DNA from: Micropterix aruncella
Taxonomy: Eukaryota; Arthropoda; Insecta; Lepidoptera; Micropterigidae
Length of the DNA stretch: 64,000 nucleotides
Assembly (NCBI GenBank): GCA_944548615.1
Contig: OX155952.1
Coordinates: forward strand, 37,736,350-37,800,349
Reading direction: 5' to 3'
Shown here: positions 45,329 through 55,980 of the stretch, piece after piece
Layout: each line of letters starts with the position of its first letter
Numbering within the stretch: position 1 is the first letter of the stretch
Notes under the pieces: model-generated
The model's input: the letters and a program-made list of their open reading frames with translations, nothing else
What the model was told of the DNA's origin: nothing
Database searches by the model: none
Position numbers and translations under genes: made by a program

Positions 45329-45778
45329 GTGGAAAGGGGTGGGGTAAAAGGAAATATTATTCCGTTTCAAGGTGGTGACCGTTTTAATGGTTTTATTACA
45401 CGCAAGAACTACTGTTCACAGAACTACTGTCCGCAGAACTACTAGTTTAACCCTAGAAACATAATCTACGTCAAAATGACTCCCGCGCCGACGAAATTTT
45501 GCTGTAACTTTTTAAATTGTGTGAATCCGGTGACGTGCATTCCGGACATCTCAGTAAGCTCCGGGAACTAGCGAAGGGCGCACATGTCAAACTGGAAGTT
45601 CCCGCCATTTCGATATTTTACCGCCATAGGAGTCAAAATGACGTATGATTATCTTTTACGTGACTTTTACGATTTTTGATATAGCGTATGTTAGTTTTTT
45701 TTTGTTGGATCGGTTTGTTTTTGCTGTTTTTGACATTTGTTTTTATTTTATAGAGAGCTTGAACGTACATTCAGTAAA

Positions 45779-45883
45779 ATGGCGAGAAGAAATTTAGACG
45801 AGAAAGGCATTCTGGCTGCACTTTTAGCTAATGAGGAGGAGGCCATATCCGCTGATACAGACAGTGAAGTCGAAGATCACCTG
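45779..45883 (+). pseudogene. piggyBac transposase, N-terminal 35 codons
   Basis: The ATG at 45779 opens MARRNLDEKGILAALLANE and then an acidic stretch ending DSEVEDH. Its length and acidic composition fit the N-terminus of piggyBac transposase. The deletion junction follows directly at about 45880-45884, and the reading frame changes there. The frame runs on to 45958 only as a shadow. The element's own promoter would lie in the 330 bp between the left terminus and this ATG. Confidence 0.85.
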
Positions 45884-46440
45884 CTAAAATGGTGTATTTA
45901 CTATCATCATGTGACGAAGATGCTTCTGTCAATGAAACAACCGGCAAACCAGAAATGATTATGATCTACAATCAAACCAAAGGCGGGGTGGACACGCTAG
46001 ACCAAATGTGTTCCATAATGTCCTGTAGTAGAAAGACAAATAGATGGCCTATGGCCGTTTTCTATGGGATGATAAATATTGCCAGCATAAATGCTTATAT
46101 TATATACTCCCACAACGTTGCCAGTAAAGGTGAGAAGGCTCTGAATCGTAATAAATTTATGAAAAACCTAAGTAATGCTCTTACATCGCCCTTTATGACG
46201 AAGCGATTGGATATACCAATTTTGAAAAGGTATTTACGGGACAGTATCGCGTCTATCGTGCCAAAAAACTCTCAAGATCAAGAAGAAGAGCGTCCTGAGG
46301 TACCAGCAGCCAAAAAACGGGCCTATTGTAAATATTGCCCTTCCAAAATACAGAGGAAGGCGAATGCCTCGTGCATAAAATGCAAAGCAATAATTTGCCG
46401 AGAGCATAACGTTGACATGTGCCAAAAATGTTTTCAGTGA
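45883..46440 (+). pseudogene. piggyBac transposase, C-terminal third
   Basis: The frame begins PAKMVYLLSSCDEDAS and continues NQTKGGVDTLDQM, SCSRKTNRWPM, INAYIIYSHN and a lysine/arginine-rich segment. It ends in the cysteine-rich domain YCKYCPSKI, ANASCIKCK, CREHNVDMCQKC. GGVD holds the third catalytic aspartate of the piggyBac DDD site (D447 in the reference protein). The first two (D268, D346) lie in the deleted part. The cysteine-rich domain, which contacts the terminal repeats, looks intact. With an ATG at 45889 the frame could still make a 183-residue peptide with the DNA-binding tail but no catalysis. Whether it is expressed is unknown. Confidence 0.92.
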
Positions 46441-46788
46441 TGTTTCAATAGTTATTATCTAGTTTAAGGACAATAATATCTGACGTTAATTGAATTATAA
46501 GATAAAAAGGCTGATTAATGTAATAGGTAAAAAAACATATCCTGAAGAAAATAATGTTCCTATTTTTTGTTAATTTTTCAGAAGTTTGAGTTTTGTTGTA
46601 ATTTTCTTAATTAAAAGTAAACGTAATTTCGTAAATATCCGATGTTTCATTTAAAAATACATGATATAACACATATCTTTTTAATTTATTAAAATGTATA
46701 AAAACAATTGATTTTATAGCTAATTAAACCTGTGGAGTCAATTTGACGTATATGATACAACTCAATATGATTATCTTTCTAGGGTTAA

Positions 46789-47364
46789 ACCTTGTCCATA
46801 CAGCATATGCACATATTTTGAGCCGCTTTGCTGGGTACTACGCCTCGGTGAGATGCTAATACAAAAGTTGACGTAGCGACTGCTCGGCAAGTTTCGTCAG
46901 CGGCGGCGACCGCAGCGCCGCTCGAGAGCCGTCGAAACTTCGAGACGCTTTACGCTAGGCATAACCTACCAAGACGAACTTGCCATTCAAGTTATCAGCG
47001 GAGAGGAGCCCCTCGACAACTTATGGCCTCCTGATTATTTTTTAATTTCATCCCGTCCATTAAATCGCACCGGCCTGAATATTAAATACGTGCCATCCTA
47101 ACGATGCCGCCGAGGCCTAAAATACTCTCTCGTTGCCAAGTCCAAGCCAAGGAGATAATGTACAATAATAATGCAATTAATACATTAGTAGTAAATATAT
47201 AATAAAATTATAATAATATACATAAGTAATAGAGAATATATTTAGTTGAATATCTAAACAATTACCTATTTTTTGATCGCAAAAAAATCATGAACAACTA
47301 TATAGATTTCGATGCAGTTTCAGTGTTTTTAAAACGCTTATCGATGAAGCTTCATATGTAACTA
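46789..47364. other. Spacer, GC-rich then AT-rich
   Basis: 46800-47160 is GC-rich with self-complementary CGGCG words; no gene recognised. Confidence 0.35.
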
Positions 47365-48290
47365 ACTGACCCGGCGAACTTCGTACCGCCTAACAGTCAA
47401 TGAATGTCGTGTTACAGATTAGCTGAACTTAATTTATGATTTTTTGAAAGTAATACAATGAATATAAAATAAATATTAAGTTCACTACTTTATTAAGATA
47501 ATAACACAAAAAGAAATAATAAAGAAATATATCAATCGCGTGTCAGCAAGACATGATTGAATTAAACTATTTACATATTGTGCAGCATGGGCTGCACTCG
47601 GTTAAATTCTCTTCATTGAAGCACCTTGTGATATACGACATTTTTAGTTTTTTATCAGGCGCAAGAACAAATTACGCGGATGATTTGCCGACACGTGTAC
47701 ATGCCACGTACAAATGACCATGAGAAAATCACGGATTTACATTTTGCATGGGAAAATGTTTTTTCTTTTATTTTAATTTTTCGTTAACTTTCCAATTTTC
47801 GTTTTTAATAGTTATTCTGCTATTCGGGACGGAGACAAATACTACAAATCACAAACCACCATGAAAATCGGTTCGGCCGTTCTCGGGGTATAAGCGTTCG
47901 AACAAACCCGACTTTGTTTTATATAAATATATAAAACAATATAGATATATAAAACAAATATGTTTGGGATTTTTTCCGAAAAAATTAAATGTATGGGAAA
48001 TATTTTTTCTTTTATTTTATTTTTTTGGAAAACTTTTATCTTTTATTTTATTTTTTCGGAAAATTTTCTTTTATTTTATTTTTTTGGAAACATTATGTAT
48101 GGGAAAATGTTTTTCCTTTTATTAAATTTTTTCGTTTATTTTTCTTAATGTTTTTAATAGTTATTATGCTAATATTCAGGAAGGAGACAAATACAACAAA
48201 TCAAAAACCGTGAAAATCGGTTCGGCCGTTCTCGAGTTATAGGTGTTCGAACAAACCCGACTTTGTTTTATATATATAGATATATATAGA
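47365..48290 (+). mobile_element. ACTAGCTG-type retroelement with duplicated 3' tail
   Basis: It starts near ACTAACTGACCCGGCGAACT. The 3' end GAAAATCGGTTCGGCCGTTC, GAACAAACCCGACTTTG and TTTTATATA occurs twice, at about 47858-47940 and 48205-48280. Between the two are pyrimidine-rich repeats of TTTTCTTTTATTTTA (48000-48125). No coding remnant. The repeated tail suggests a tandem duplication of the last ~350 bp. Confidence 0.6.
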
Positions 48291-48419
48291 TAGTATAATA
48301 TGTATTAAAAAAGTGCTGAAAAGTGACAAGCTAACAATTGAAAGAAAACAGCTATGAGTGCGGTTTATGGATATTAAGACGAAAATATATTTTTATCCGT
48401 TTTCGATCCCTTAGACCCT

Positions 48420-48600
48420 AAGGCTTAGGGCTTAAATTTCGCAAAATCCCTTCTTTGTGAGTGCCTATGCCCTAATAGGAACCTCTGTGGAAAAAAAACA
48501 TATTTATAGCTTCAGCAGTTTCGCCTAGGTGCGGCGATGATGATTCAGTCAGTCAGTCAGGACGTTCAGTCAGTCAGGACGCTCTTTTATATGTATAGAT
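48420..48600 (+). mobile_element. Retroelement tail with CAGT repeats
   Basis: TTCAGCAGTTTCGCC leads to CAGTCAGTCAGTCAGGACG (twice in part) and CTTTTATATGTATAGAT. I recall this as a common lepidopteran retroelement 3' end. Confidence 0.5.
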
Positions 48601-48689
48601 TTGCATTTCGAATAAAATTATAAAAACAATGGTAAATTTCTGAAATTTGCACCAATATAATATCTAATCATGGCGTTATTGTACTAACA

Positions 48690-49430
48690 TTTCGTTTTAG
48701 TTTTTATTTTAATCATTTTTTAAAAATTCGAATTTCAACTTCAGGCCAGGCGTGGAGGCTTTACTTTTATCGTTCTCGCGACAAAGTTTTTATTGTCTAA
48801 AAATAACTGTCCAGCTGACACTTGAGTGTTGCCTAAAACAGAAAATGATTGGTTTCACACGTCTTCCATGCGAATGGTCGCTCAGACGGCTATATATTTC
48901 GTTTTAGTTTTTATTTCAAAGTTTTTTTATTTGAATTTCAACTTCAATCCAAGCATGGAAACTTCGCTTGGCTCGCTCCCGAGACAATGCATTTATTGTC
49001 TAAAAATAACTGTCCATTGACAGGTAAGTGTCGCCCGAAACAGAAAAGGATTGGTTTCACATGTCTTCCATGCGAACAGTCGCTCAGACGGCTATACATT
49101 TCGTTTATTTTTTGTTTCAAAGTTTTTTTTATTTGAATTTCAACTTCAATCCAAGCATGGAAATTTCGCTTAGCTCGTTCCCGAGACAATGCATTTATTG
49201 TTTAAAAATAACTGTCCGTTGACGGTTAAGTGTTGCCCGAAAAAGAAAAGGATCGGTTTCACAAGTCTTCCATGAGAACAGTCGCTCAGTTTTTTACGTT
49301 CGAATTTCGACTTCAAGCCAAGCATGTAAGCTTCGCTTTGCTCGTTCTCGAGATAAAGCTTTTATTGTCTAAAATTAACTGTCAAGCTGACCCTTGAGTA
49401 ATGCCCAAAAAAGAAAATGATTCCGCGCAC
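48690..49430 (+). repeat. Minisatellite, about 202-bp unit, 3.5 copies
   Basis: Units are anchored by GAATTTCAACTTCA at 48730, 48933, 49135 and (changed) 49302, giving periods of 203, 202 and 167. Each contains CAAGCATGGAAACTTCGCTT-like sequence, TTTATTGTCTAAAAATAACT and TCTTCCATGCGAA. The middle units are closest to each other. Frames through it are repeat artefacts. Confidence 0.88.
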
Positions 49431-50200
49431 CTTCCACGCGAGCGGGTCGCCAGAGCCGGCGTTGAATGTAAGGCGGGTAATTATTTTCCCATAAAAGATG
49501 CCCCGCTCGCCCATGCCAAAATTCGCTAAGTACACGCCTAATGCATTAATATGTAATATAATATGCGAGCATGGCCGTGTGATGTGCTTTGTTAAGGTAA
49601 ATGGGATAATTACTTCTTCGCAAGTTCGCTTATATGGTGTAATGAAAATATTCGCGCGGAATAAATTTACAAAGGATTATTTAAATAGGATCCACGTACC
49701 TACAGTGGCTATATACAATAATATTTTTAACGAATGTGACCCTTTGGGAGGATCAGGCCCCTGGAATAATGTCCATTGGCACACTAGAGGTACTGAACGA
49801 AATTTTAAAAATCGGTTGTGTCACCCCAAGACTTTGCCGGATAGTAGCCAGGGACTTATTTAATCTGAATATTCATTTCATAAATAAAGTCGATCAGCAG
49901 TTTGCGAAAATTCCTGTTAATATGCGACGCAACGCAATGAACATTTGAATTTCGAACGCGCGTCATCGCAAATTGCAAATGCGCGTCGCCGCGAGCCTTT
50001 AAATTCAAATTTCGAACGATCCACGCATCGCAAGCGTCGTCGCTTTTAAAGTCCTTGCTTGTTAATTAATGTATGACGGACTTTACATTTTATTTGTGTC
50101 GCTTGTATATGAGATATTCCAACCAAAATTCCCGACGTGCTTTCGGCCCAGCAAGGCAACTGTGTACCTACTGAATGTCAAGTATCTAAGTCCAATATTT
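49431..50200. other. GC-richer stretch with two short overlapping frames
   Basis: Plus frames at 49498-49863 (121 codons) and 49736-49948 (70 codons) overlap in different phases. The second reads GTLEVLNEILKIGCVTPRLC, which looks protein-like, but I recognise no family. Could be a decayed element. Confidence 0.3.
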
Positions 50201-50254
50201 CAAGATTGGAGTATTACTAGCTCGCGCTCTGGTGGACCGATTTCAACCACATCT

Positions 50255-50330
50255 TTTCAACTCTTGCCATGCCATGCCGCTGCATGCCAAATTTCAGCAC
50301 AATCGGCTGAAGCATTGGACGCTGTCGTGG
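50255..50330 (-). repeat. GCGCCCAAACGCTT family repeat, antisense
   Basis: TGCCAAATTTCAGCACAATC with GGCTGAAGCATTGG is the complement of the 44.8-kb copy, diverged; a CA-rich run (50336-50368) follows. Confidence 0.5.
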
Positions 50331-50439
50331 AGGAATACACACACAGACACAGACACACAGACAGACTCCAGCCTGGAAATCGTCTACTTGGGAAGTCTTT
50401 CAAGATTAAGTTAGTAGACCGGTAAAGTAAAAACTTCAC

Positions 50440-51440
50440 TGGAAAACTGCCGCACAGCGGCTGACATGATATTATTGCACAAAATAACATTGACAGTCCT
50501 CATTTGATAGACAAATTGTCATTATTCATACCGCCGCGAATGGTTCGCTCTCCTCGTACGTTTACAGTACCTCGTGTAAGCCCTAGACGACCAGAACTAT
50601 ATTATGTACCGTTTGATGACTACATACATCGGTCAATTTAAAGATATCGACATAATATTATAAAGCTCTTTGAGCCATTATAGTATACCTACGTCCTCGC
50701 TTGGAAACATCGTAGTATTTAGCCCTCAGGATCTTTTGATATTTATTTAAAGGAATTGCGAGTATACCCCAGCAAAATTCCCTTCGTTATAATTTGAAAC
50801 ATCGCTGTAATCAGTTATTGTATCGAATGTCTCTGTAGTACCAAGGTCTTCGCCCTCAGGACTTATTTTTACAACTTATCGTAAAAGTTTACTCAGGTAA
50901 TATTTTCTCTGTATCCAGGCTGAGTAGTTCAGTTTAAATTATCAACAGCTGCCGATGTAAAATCCTAGAAAATTTTGATGAATTAGTCTGAATTTCTTTC
51001 TTTTCATCTCTTCTTCAGTATGTATCCATTCAGTGGCTACTAAAAATATTTATAAATATCTATAAATATTTATAATTTATCTATAAATATCTATAAACAT
51101 CAATAAATATCTGTATGTATTTATCCACAATACGATCTATATATCAATACTTATATCTATATACATATACCATCGTCTAACTCCTTCTTCCTAATCACTT
51201 CCAATTCCCTACCTCTCCCATCGGTTTTCTATAATAATTTTATATTTAATATGAACTTAGTTTATTCTATGATAAATTTTTAAATAAATATGCTGAAATC
51301 TATTTAATATGTTATGTTGGAAACGATTATCGGCGTAATGTTTTTTTTTCTACAATATGTTTATGCAGAAGTATCTATATTGTATGCGCTGTATGTTCCC
51401 GAAATAAAAATAAAAATAAAACAAAAATAAAATAAAAAAA
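50440..51440 (+). pseudogene. LINE C-terminus and 3' UTR, second copy of the 18.6-kb family
   Basis: CACTGGAAAACTGCCGCACA, CTCATTTGATAGACAAATTG and GGTTCGCTCTCCTCGTACGT align with 18750-18890 but with deletions and frameshifts. The far end GCGCTGTATGTTCCCGAAAT and an AAAAT tail match 19310-19357. Between them about 300 bp (50650-50940), containing two related CCCTCAGGA segments, has no counterpart in the first copy. Confidence 0.7.
51030..51130. repeat. Degenerate ATAAATATCTAT repeats
   Basis: Five or more related 12-16 bp words in an AT-rich tract. Confidence 0.6.
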
Positions 51441-53204
51441 TATATAACAGTTAATGTACAGGAATTAATAATATTTTTATCAAAATTTAGGAATATCAAG
51501 TAATGTATCATTAAGAATAGATCTTTATTGCATAACTATATGTAATGTACTGAGGTACATGTGTTTTTGTACAAATTGATTCTATACAGTTTGCCGAAAG
51601 GGCGTACAATTGCAATTGCATGTTTATAACCGCAAGTTATAAGCACAGAATATTTGTGCTTATTACTTATATTTTTAATTACAAGTACGAGATTAAATTG
51701 AAAAGCAAAAAAATAAATAAGAGTTTTAGAAATAATCAACATTTATTTAAAAGTAATCAAATTATGATAAAAATAATTTAGTCCAAGAATAAAAACAAAA
51801 AAAATCAATGCTGTAACAGTATAATAAAAACAATGTATTTCTTCGATTATAAATATATGAAGAGAATCCACATCAGTATTTAAAATATTGAGTAGCGAAA
51901 GCATGGTCATATTATATTTCCATTGTCGGTTAAAAATTCCTTTATAATATAATAGCGTTTCTCTTTTAGCCTATTTTTTTAAAGTTTGTGTAAATGCTAG
52001 CTGTGGTACTGATATCATATCTAAGGTCTATGTATCATCTTTATTGCTTTCCCCAATAGCGAATATTGTGTAATTTTCTTTTCTTGCATCTAATTCCAAA
52101 GCTCGATGATAGTTATTTATAGCATTTCTACGCATGTTACGTTTCATTCAACGGCATGAAGATGTTGTCGAGTAATCCTTTTCCCGACTTCGTACATCCC
52201 CAAAGTCACAAAGTTTCTATTATCGATCATAGTATCACAATCGTAAACATTTTAGTGCCACTCCCGCCGTACATTTGTCTCCGCAGAGAAACTGCCGCCC
52301 GCAGTGTGTACACCTACATACATTGAACGTACGCATATAGCCGTACGTGTAACAGTAAGCCATTCGCGAAGTTTGTTCACAAAGAGATACCGCTTCAAGC
52401 TTCGTGCCTTATATTTAAGTACACAGTAAGGCCAGCGTCGCAGACAACCGATTCGTGATTACTTATAAGCATGTTTGTTCCGACAAATTAAGGTAATGTA
52501 GATATTGGCGCTCTTGGGGAATGGTCTATCTTCAATCCCCCTTTCCCGTTCACTTAGGCGATTTCGCCCAACTTTCCATTTCCAAACTTTGCCAATCCGA
52601 GATTTCTCTTAGCGCCGCTTTATAATTAATAAGGTACAATTTATTTGAGCGATTCTGAAGATTAGTTTTGAGTGGGACTACAGATTCTCTAGATTTGTGT
52701 CGAAGGAGAACTTATAATATAACCATAACATAGGTTGGTAATAAATAGGCTTATTGCTATTAATGAACATAGATTTTGAATTTAATTTATTGGCTGACAC
52801 AAAACAGGAGGTGAATTTAGCGAAAAATCAATCGCTTAGTACTAACATCACCAACCAATATAATATCATCTTGGTTGTACCAATCACCAAATAACATCAT
52901 CTTGGTACAACGAATCATCAATGTTTCTATAATTGCATCCCCACCCAGGTATGAACATTTCCTGGGCCCGTTTGCTCTGTCGCAAGTAAACCTAAGCCTT
53001 CGTTTGGGTTTATCGGGTGCATGTCGACGTTACTGATCAAGTAACGCATCGCATCGTCACCTGAGTGCCTCGCAGCGATGGACTGTGACATGTAGCTCCG
53101 CCCATTGCGTCACCGAGTGTTGCCAGTCAGATTTATTCTTTGTCGCTGTCAAATGTTCGTACGTTTTAATCACCTAATGTATATGAAGTCGTAAACTATC
53201 GCGG
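51441..53204. other. Stretch without recognisable gene
   Basis: Mostly unique-looking. Near 52855-52925 an ATCATCTTGGT-containing segment is repeated. No coding signal. Confidence 0.4.
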
Positions 53205-53830
53205 TTGTTTGACATTAAAAATAGGATAGAAACAAATTTACCGCGTGAAATGTTGCACCTAACGCATATATCCTCTTCGAAACACTTAGCTGGTGTCCTC
53301 CAACCGCTTACGGGCAAAACGACATCTTACGTGAAAGACTCGCGACATTTCGTAAGCATCATTAAAAGCTTAAAACTGGCCGAAGACGAAATAGTGGTGA
53401 GCTTTAACTTTGAGTTTCTATTCACGAATTTGCCCATTTCGGAGTGTCTTACAGTGGTGAGAGATAAACTAAGGTTTGAGGACCTCCCTATTAGCTACGC
53501 CGACATGCTTCAACATTGCCTGACACCCTGCTACTTTTTTTGGAGTGGCGATTATTACAAACAAATCGACGGAGTAGCAATGGGAAGCCCAGTATCGCCA
53601 ATAGTTAGCGACTTATACTGGAATATTTTAAGGAATTAGCTATAAAAACCTTCAAAATTAAGCCCATTTTCTAACTTCGCTACGTGAACAATACCTTCTG
53701 CATCCTGAAGGGCAACATATAAACGGTGAAAGAATTTCTGGGTCATCTAAACTCCATACACCCAAAAATAAGATTCACCTATGAGGACGGACGGACGGGA
53801 AAGTCTTGGAATGACACAACCGATTTTTTT
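53205..53830 (+). pseudogene. Penelope-like element reverse transcriptase fragment
   Basis: The frame 53205-53639 (144 codons) reads HLAGVLQPLTGKTTSYVKDS, then VVSFNFEFLFTNLP and DGVAMGSPVSP. The last two match motif A (usually SFDVxSLFTNIP) and motif B of Penelope-like RTs. The catalytic Asp of motif A is Asn here. After a stop at 53637 the same kind of frame continues with KPIF, RYVNNTFCILKG (motif C, normally YVDD, both Asp changed) and EFLGHLNSIHPKIRFTYEDG. The enzyme is dead. No GIY-YIG endonuclease domain is visible. An arm of the element's terminal hairpin (ACAAATTTACCGCGTGAA) overlaps the start. Confidence 0.85.
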
Positions 53831-54394
53831 TACAATATAAGCTATATCACAATTTGATATCATTTTTCGCAACAACGTTGGGCCACTAGATATCCTACTA
53901 GCATCGACTGGCGACGGATCGTTCATAATCGCATATGGCTAGTTAGATCTCAATCGAGGTGCAATCGCGGCGAGGCGATCGAAAGCTTCCGGCTTGCCAG
54001 TGCGGTGGTGCCGCGGTGTTTCCGTGACCCAATTGACATGCCACTTCGTATTTGGTGGAAGGACCGCAACCCTAACGCCGGCACCTTAATAAAGTTACCG
54101 TGTAATCGATCAATCAGTGCGTCACGCCTATCGCTTCGCACCACCGCCAAAACTTCCGAAAGCGGCATTAGAAGGGTCGCTCAATGTTGCTCGTGCTGAG
54201 TGAGCAGTCGATAGGTATGATGTGCCTCGGCAGAAAGTGTCTCTAAGATTATCAATGTTGACCAGTGTTTCTTAGGATAGGTATGTCATGTTTATAAAAA
54301 GGATAATAAAAAGAGTATAGATAAAAACGTGATTATATTCTTAATTAAAAGAGAACAATAACAGATATAAAAAAGTAAATATATTAAAAAGAAA
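53831..54394. other. Spacer, GC-richer at 53870-54220
   Basis: Frames at 54005-54199 (plus) and 53950-54168 (minus) overlap and have no known domain. Confidence 0.35.
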
Positions 54395-54580
54395 AAAAAA
54401 CACCTTTCATTTGATACTAAACACGATATATTTATGTTAGTTTATTGACATTTGGTTATTTAGACATTTAGACTTCTACTTATTTGGACTGTTAAGGTAC
54501 CCTGTATTACTCAGGATGACATAACGATTTTAACAATACCACACACTTCTAAATCGGTTCAAGCGTTTAGAAGTTTTTTG
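54395..54580 (+). repeat. R360 repeat, partial
   Basis: ACCTTTCATTTGATACTAAA, CACGATATATTTATG, GACATAACGATTTTAACAAT and GGTTCAAGCGTTTAGAAG; it ends a short distance before the mariner at 54624. Confidence 0.75.
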
Positions 54581-54623
54581 TTAGGCAGTCATGTAAAAAT
54601 AAAAGAGGACAATATAATATGTA

Positions 54624-55363
54624 CTCCGGTGTTTCAAAAGGTATCTAACCTTATTTTTTTCCGCATAAACAAACCAATGAAGCGCGGGATACTTCCTTCG
54701 GTGTAGATGTGAAGGGGACTCATGCGCAGTCATGATTTTTTCCCCGTCCGCAGAAAGCGTCAGTCGCTGACAATCGGCCCATCAGTGAGTCGGCCAACGA
54801 GTAGACATGTAGTGAGCGGTCGTCGGATTCATCCAGGTAGGCCCTCAACAAGCCGGAATAACAATGTCATTGAACAAGTGCGAACAATGGTCTTGCAGGA
54901 CCATCGTATCACGGTCCTAGAAATTGCGAACGATATAGGGACAAGCATTGGATCGATACATTTAATTTTGACCGGGAATTTTCGCATAAGGTGAGTATCT
55001 GCGAAATTTGTACCGAAACTGCTAACAATGGAGCAGAAACAATGGATTCTGAACATTGCAAAGGATACGCTGAATAATGCAAACAGCGACCTCAACATTC
55101 GTGGTTCGTTAGGATTCTTACTCTCCCGACATTACTTTTTGTGACTTTTGGCTATTTCAAGTCAAGAAAGGACATCATTCAAAATGCGACGGCACGGCTG
55201 CTTAGCATTCCGAAAACTGTGTTCTAGACGTGTTTACACAATGGCAGGAGCTCTGGGAGAAGTGTGTGCATTATTAAGGAGGCTACTTTGAAGGAAGTTA
55301 GTGTTTTGGGTACAATAAATGTGTATTTTCCGACGAAAGGTTCGATACTTTTTGAACACACCA
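54624..55363 (+). mobile_element. Mariner-like element, deletion derivative
   Basis: The left end CCGGTGTTTCAAAAGGTATC with TAACCTT and the right end, reading GGTGTGTTCAAAAAGTATCG with AACCTTT on the minus strand, are imperfect inverted termini. TA adjoins each (54622-54623 and about 55364-55365). Length is about 740 bp versus roughly 1.3 kb for complete mariners. Transposase remnants are described in the next entry. Confidence 0.8.
54720..55310 (+). pseudogene. Mariner transposase, N-terminal HTH plus C-terminal scrap
   Basis: The frame 54722-54994 includes NNVIEQVRTMVLQDHRITVL, EIANDIGTSIGSIHLILT, which is the second helix-turn-helix of mariner transposase. A one-base shift later it continues VSAKFVPKLLTMEQKQWI, the WVPHxL-like linker. 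The catalytic core's first two Asp are deleted. After about 55118 SPDITFCDFWLF (third catalytic motif, Asp present) and YFEGS (usual C-terminal YFEGD) appear with stops. Nonfunctional. Confidence 0.85.
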
Positions 55364-55384
55364 TATATACAATCAATAATATAT

Positions 55385-55615
55385 GTATAGACCAGGCTAA
55401 CAACGGACAGGACATATAGCTCGCAGAGCCGACCACTGTTGAGGATAGAAGGTTCTCGAATGGCGACAACATACTGCAGACGCAGTGTATGACGCAGTGT
55501 ATGACGCCCCCCACAAGATAAACCGATGTCATTGCCACGGTCGGAGGAAGTAGGTCGATGGAATAGGGTTCACCGACAGTGGACGTCTTCCGGCTGATGA
55601 GATACATTGATCAAT
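55385..55615 (+). pseudogene. LINE ORF2 C-terminal fragment (GHIARR type)
   Basis: One frame with stops reads QRTGHIARRADHC, then KVLEWRQHT and later INRC-GRRK. This resembles the conserved end of insect LINE ORF2 proteins: GHIARR-D-RW-KVLEWRPR followed by GRPPTRWTDD. It abuts the right terminus of the mariner. The intervening MTQCMT arises from a duplicated GACGCAGTGTAT. Confidence 0.6.
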
Positions 55616-55855
55616 AATAATATTTAAAACGGCTATTGTCGAAGTATGATTGGTGCAAGTATGCTACAATGCATCAGAATTGTAACAAAATCTCGCTCGA
55701 TCATGTTTTTTTTAATACATTCCAATTTCTATGCATTACCTTAAAAGTACGTTATAACATGTTATTATTTTGATGGTCATTGGAAGTATTTGGAAAGATG
55801 CCATTGGAAGTATTTGTGTTGTATGAAATCGATTGCTGTCGCGGTTTTTTGACAT

Positions 55856-55980
55856 TATAAATAGGCTAGAAAACGAATTTACCGCGTGAGGTCTAACCTA
55901 GACAACGGCGGCTGCAACGTCGCCGAAACGTCGATTGCTACAAACTTCAAGCGGTATATTCGTTTTGTATCCTATTTATA
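55856..55980 (+). ncRNA. Penelope-like terminal hairpin with degenerate hammerhead core
   Basis: The arms TATAAATAGGCTAGAAAACG (55856 on) and its near-complement ending 55980 form an inverted repeat of about 33 bp; both continue into ACCGC-TGA. Inside, GGCG (55907-55910) and CGCC (55921-55924) would make a short stem II. It is followed by GAAACGTC, the 3' core and cleavage-site pattern of hammerhead ribozymes. The CUGANGA core strand appears degraded (CTAGACA). Hammerhead ribozymes are known in the terminal repeats of Penelope-like elements, and a dead Penelope-like RT lies 2 kb upstream. Activity is unlikely as it stands. Confidence 0.5.

Larger units (their letters stand above)
45451..46784 (+). 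mobile_element. piggyBac: piggyBac element, internally deleted, intact termini
   Basis: The left terminus CCCTAGAAACATAATC with ACGTCAAAATGAC and the right terminus CCCTAGAAAGATAATCATAT (minus strand) are the recognised piggyBac ends. TTAA flanks both (45447-45450 and 46785-46788). Length is 1334 bp against roughly 2.47 kb for the full element. The missing ~1.1 kb is the middle of the transposase gene (next two entries). Intact termini and duplication-free TTAA sites mean it could in principle be moved in trans by a full piggyBac transposase, but it cannot move itself. No second piggyBac of this type is in the window; the MITE at 60640 has different termini. Confidence 0.93.

Noticed and set aside
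49498..49948. Two overlapping plus-strand frames as a gene
   Set aside because: Different phases, no recognisable domain, and surrounding sequence has no promoter or splice pattern I can defend.
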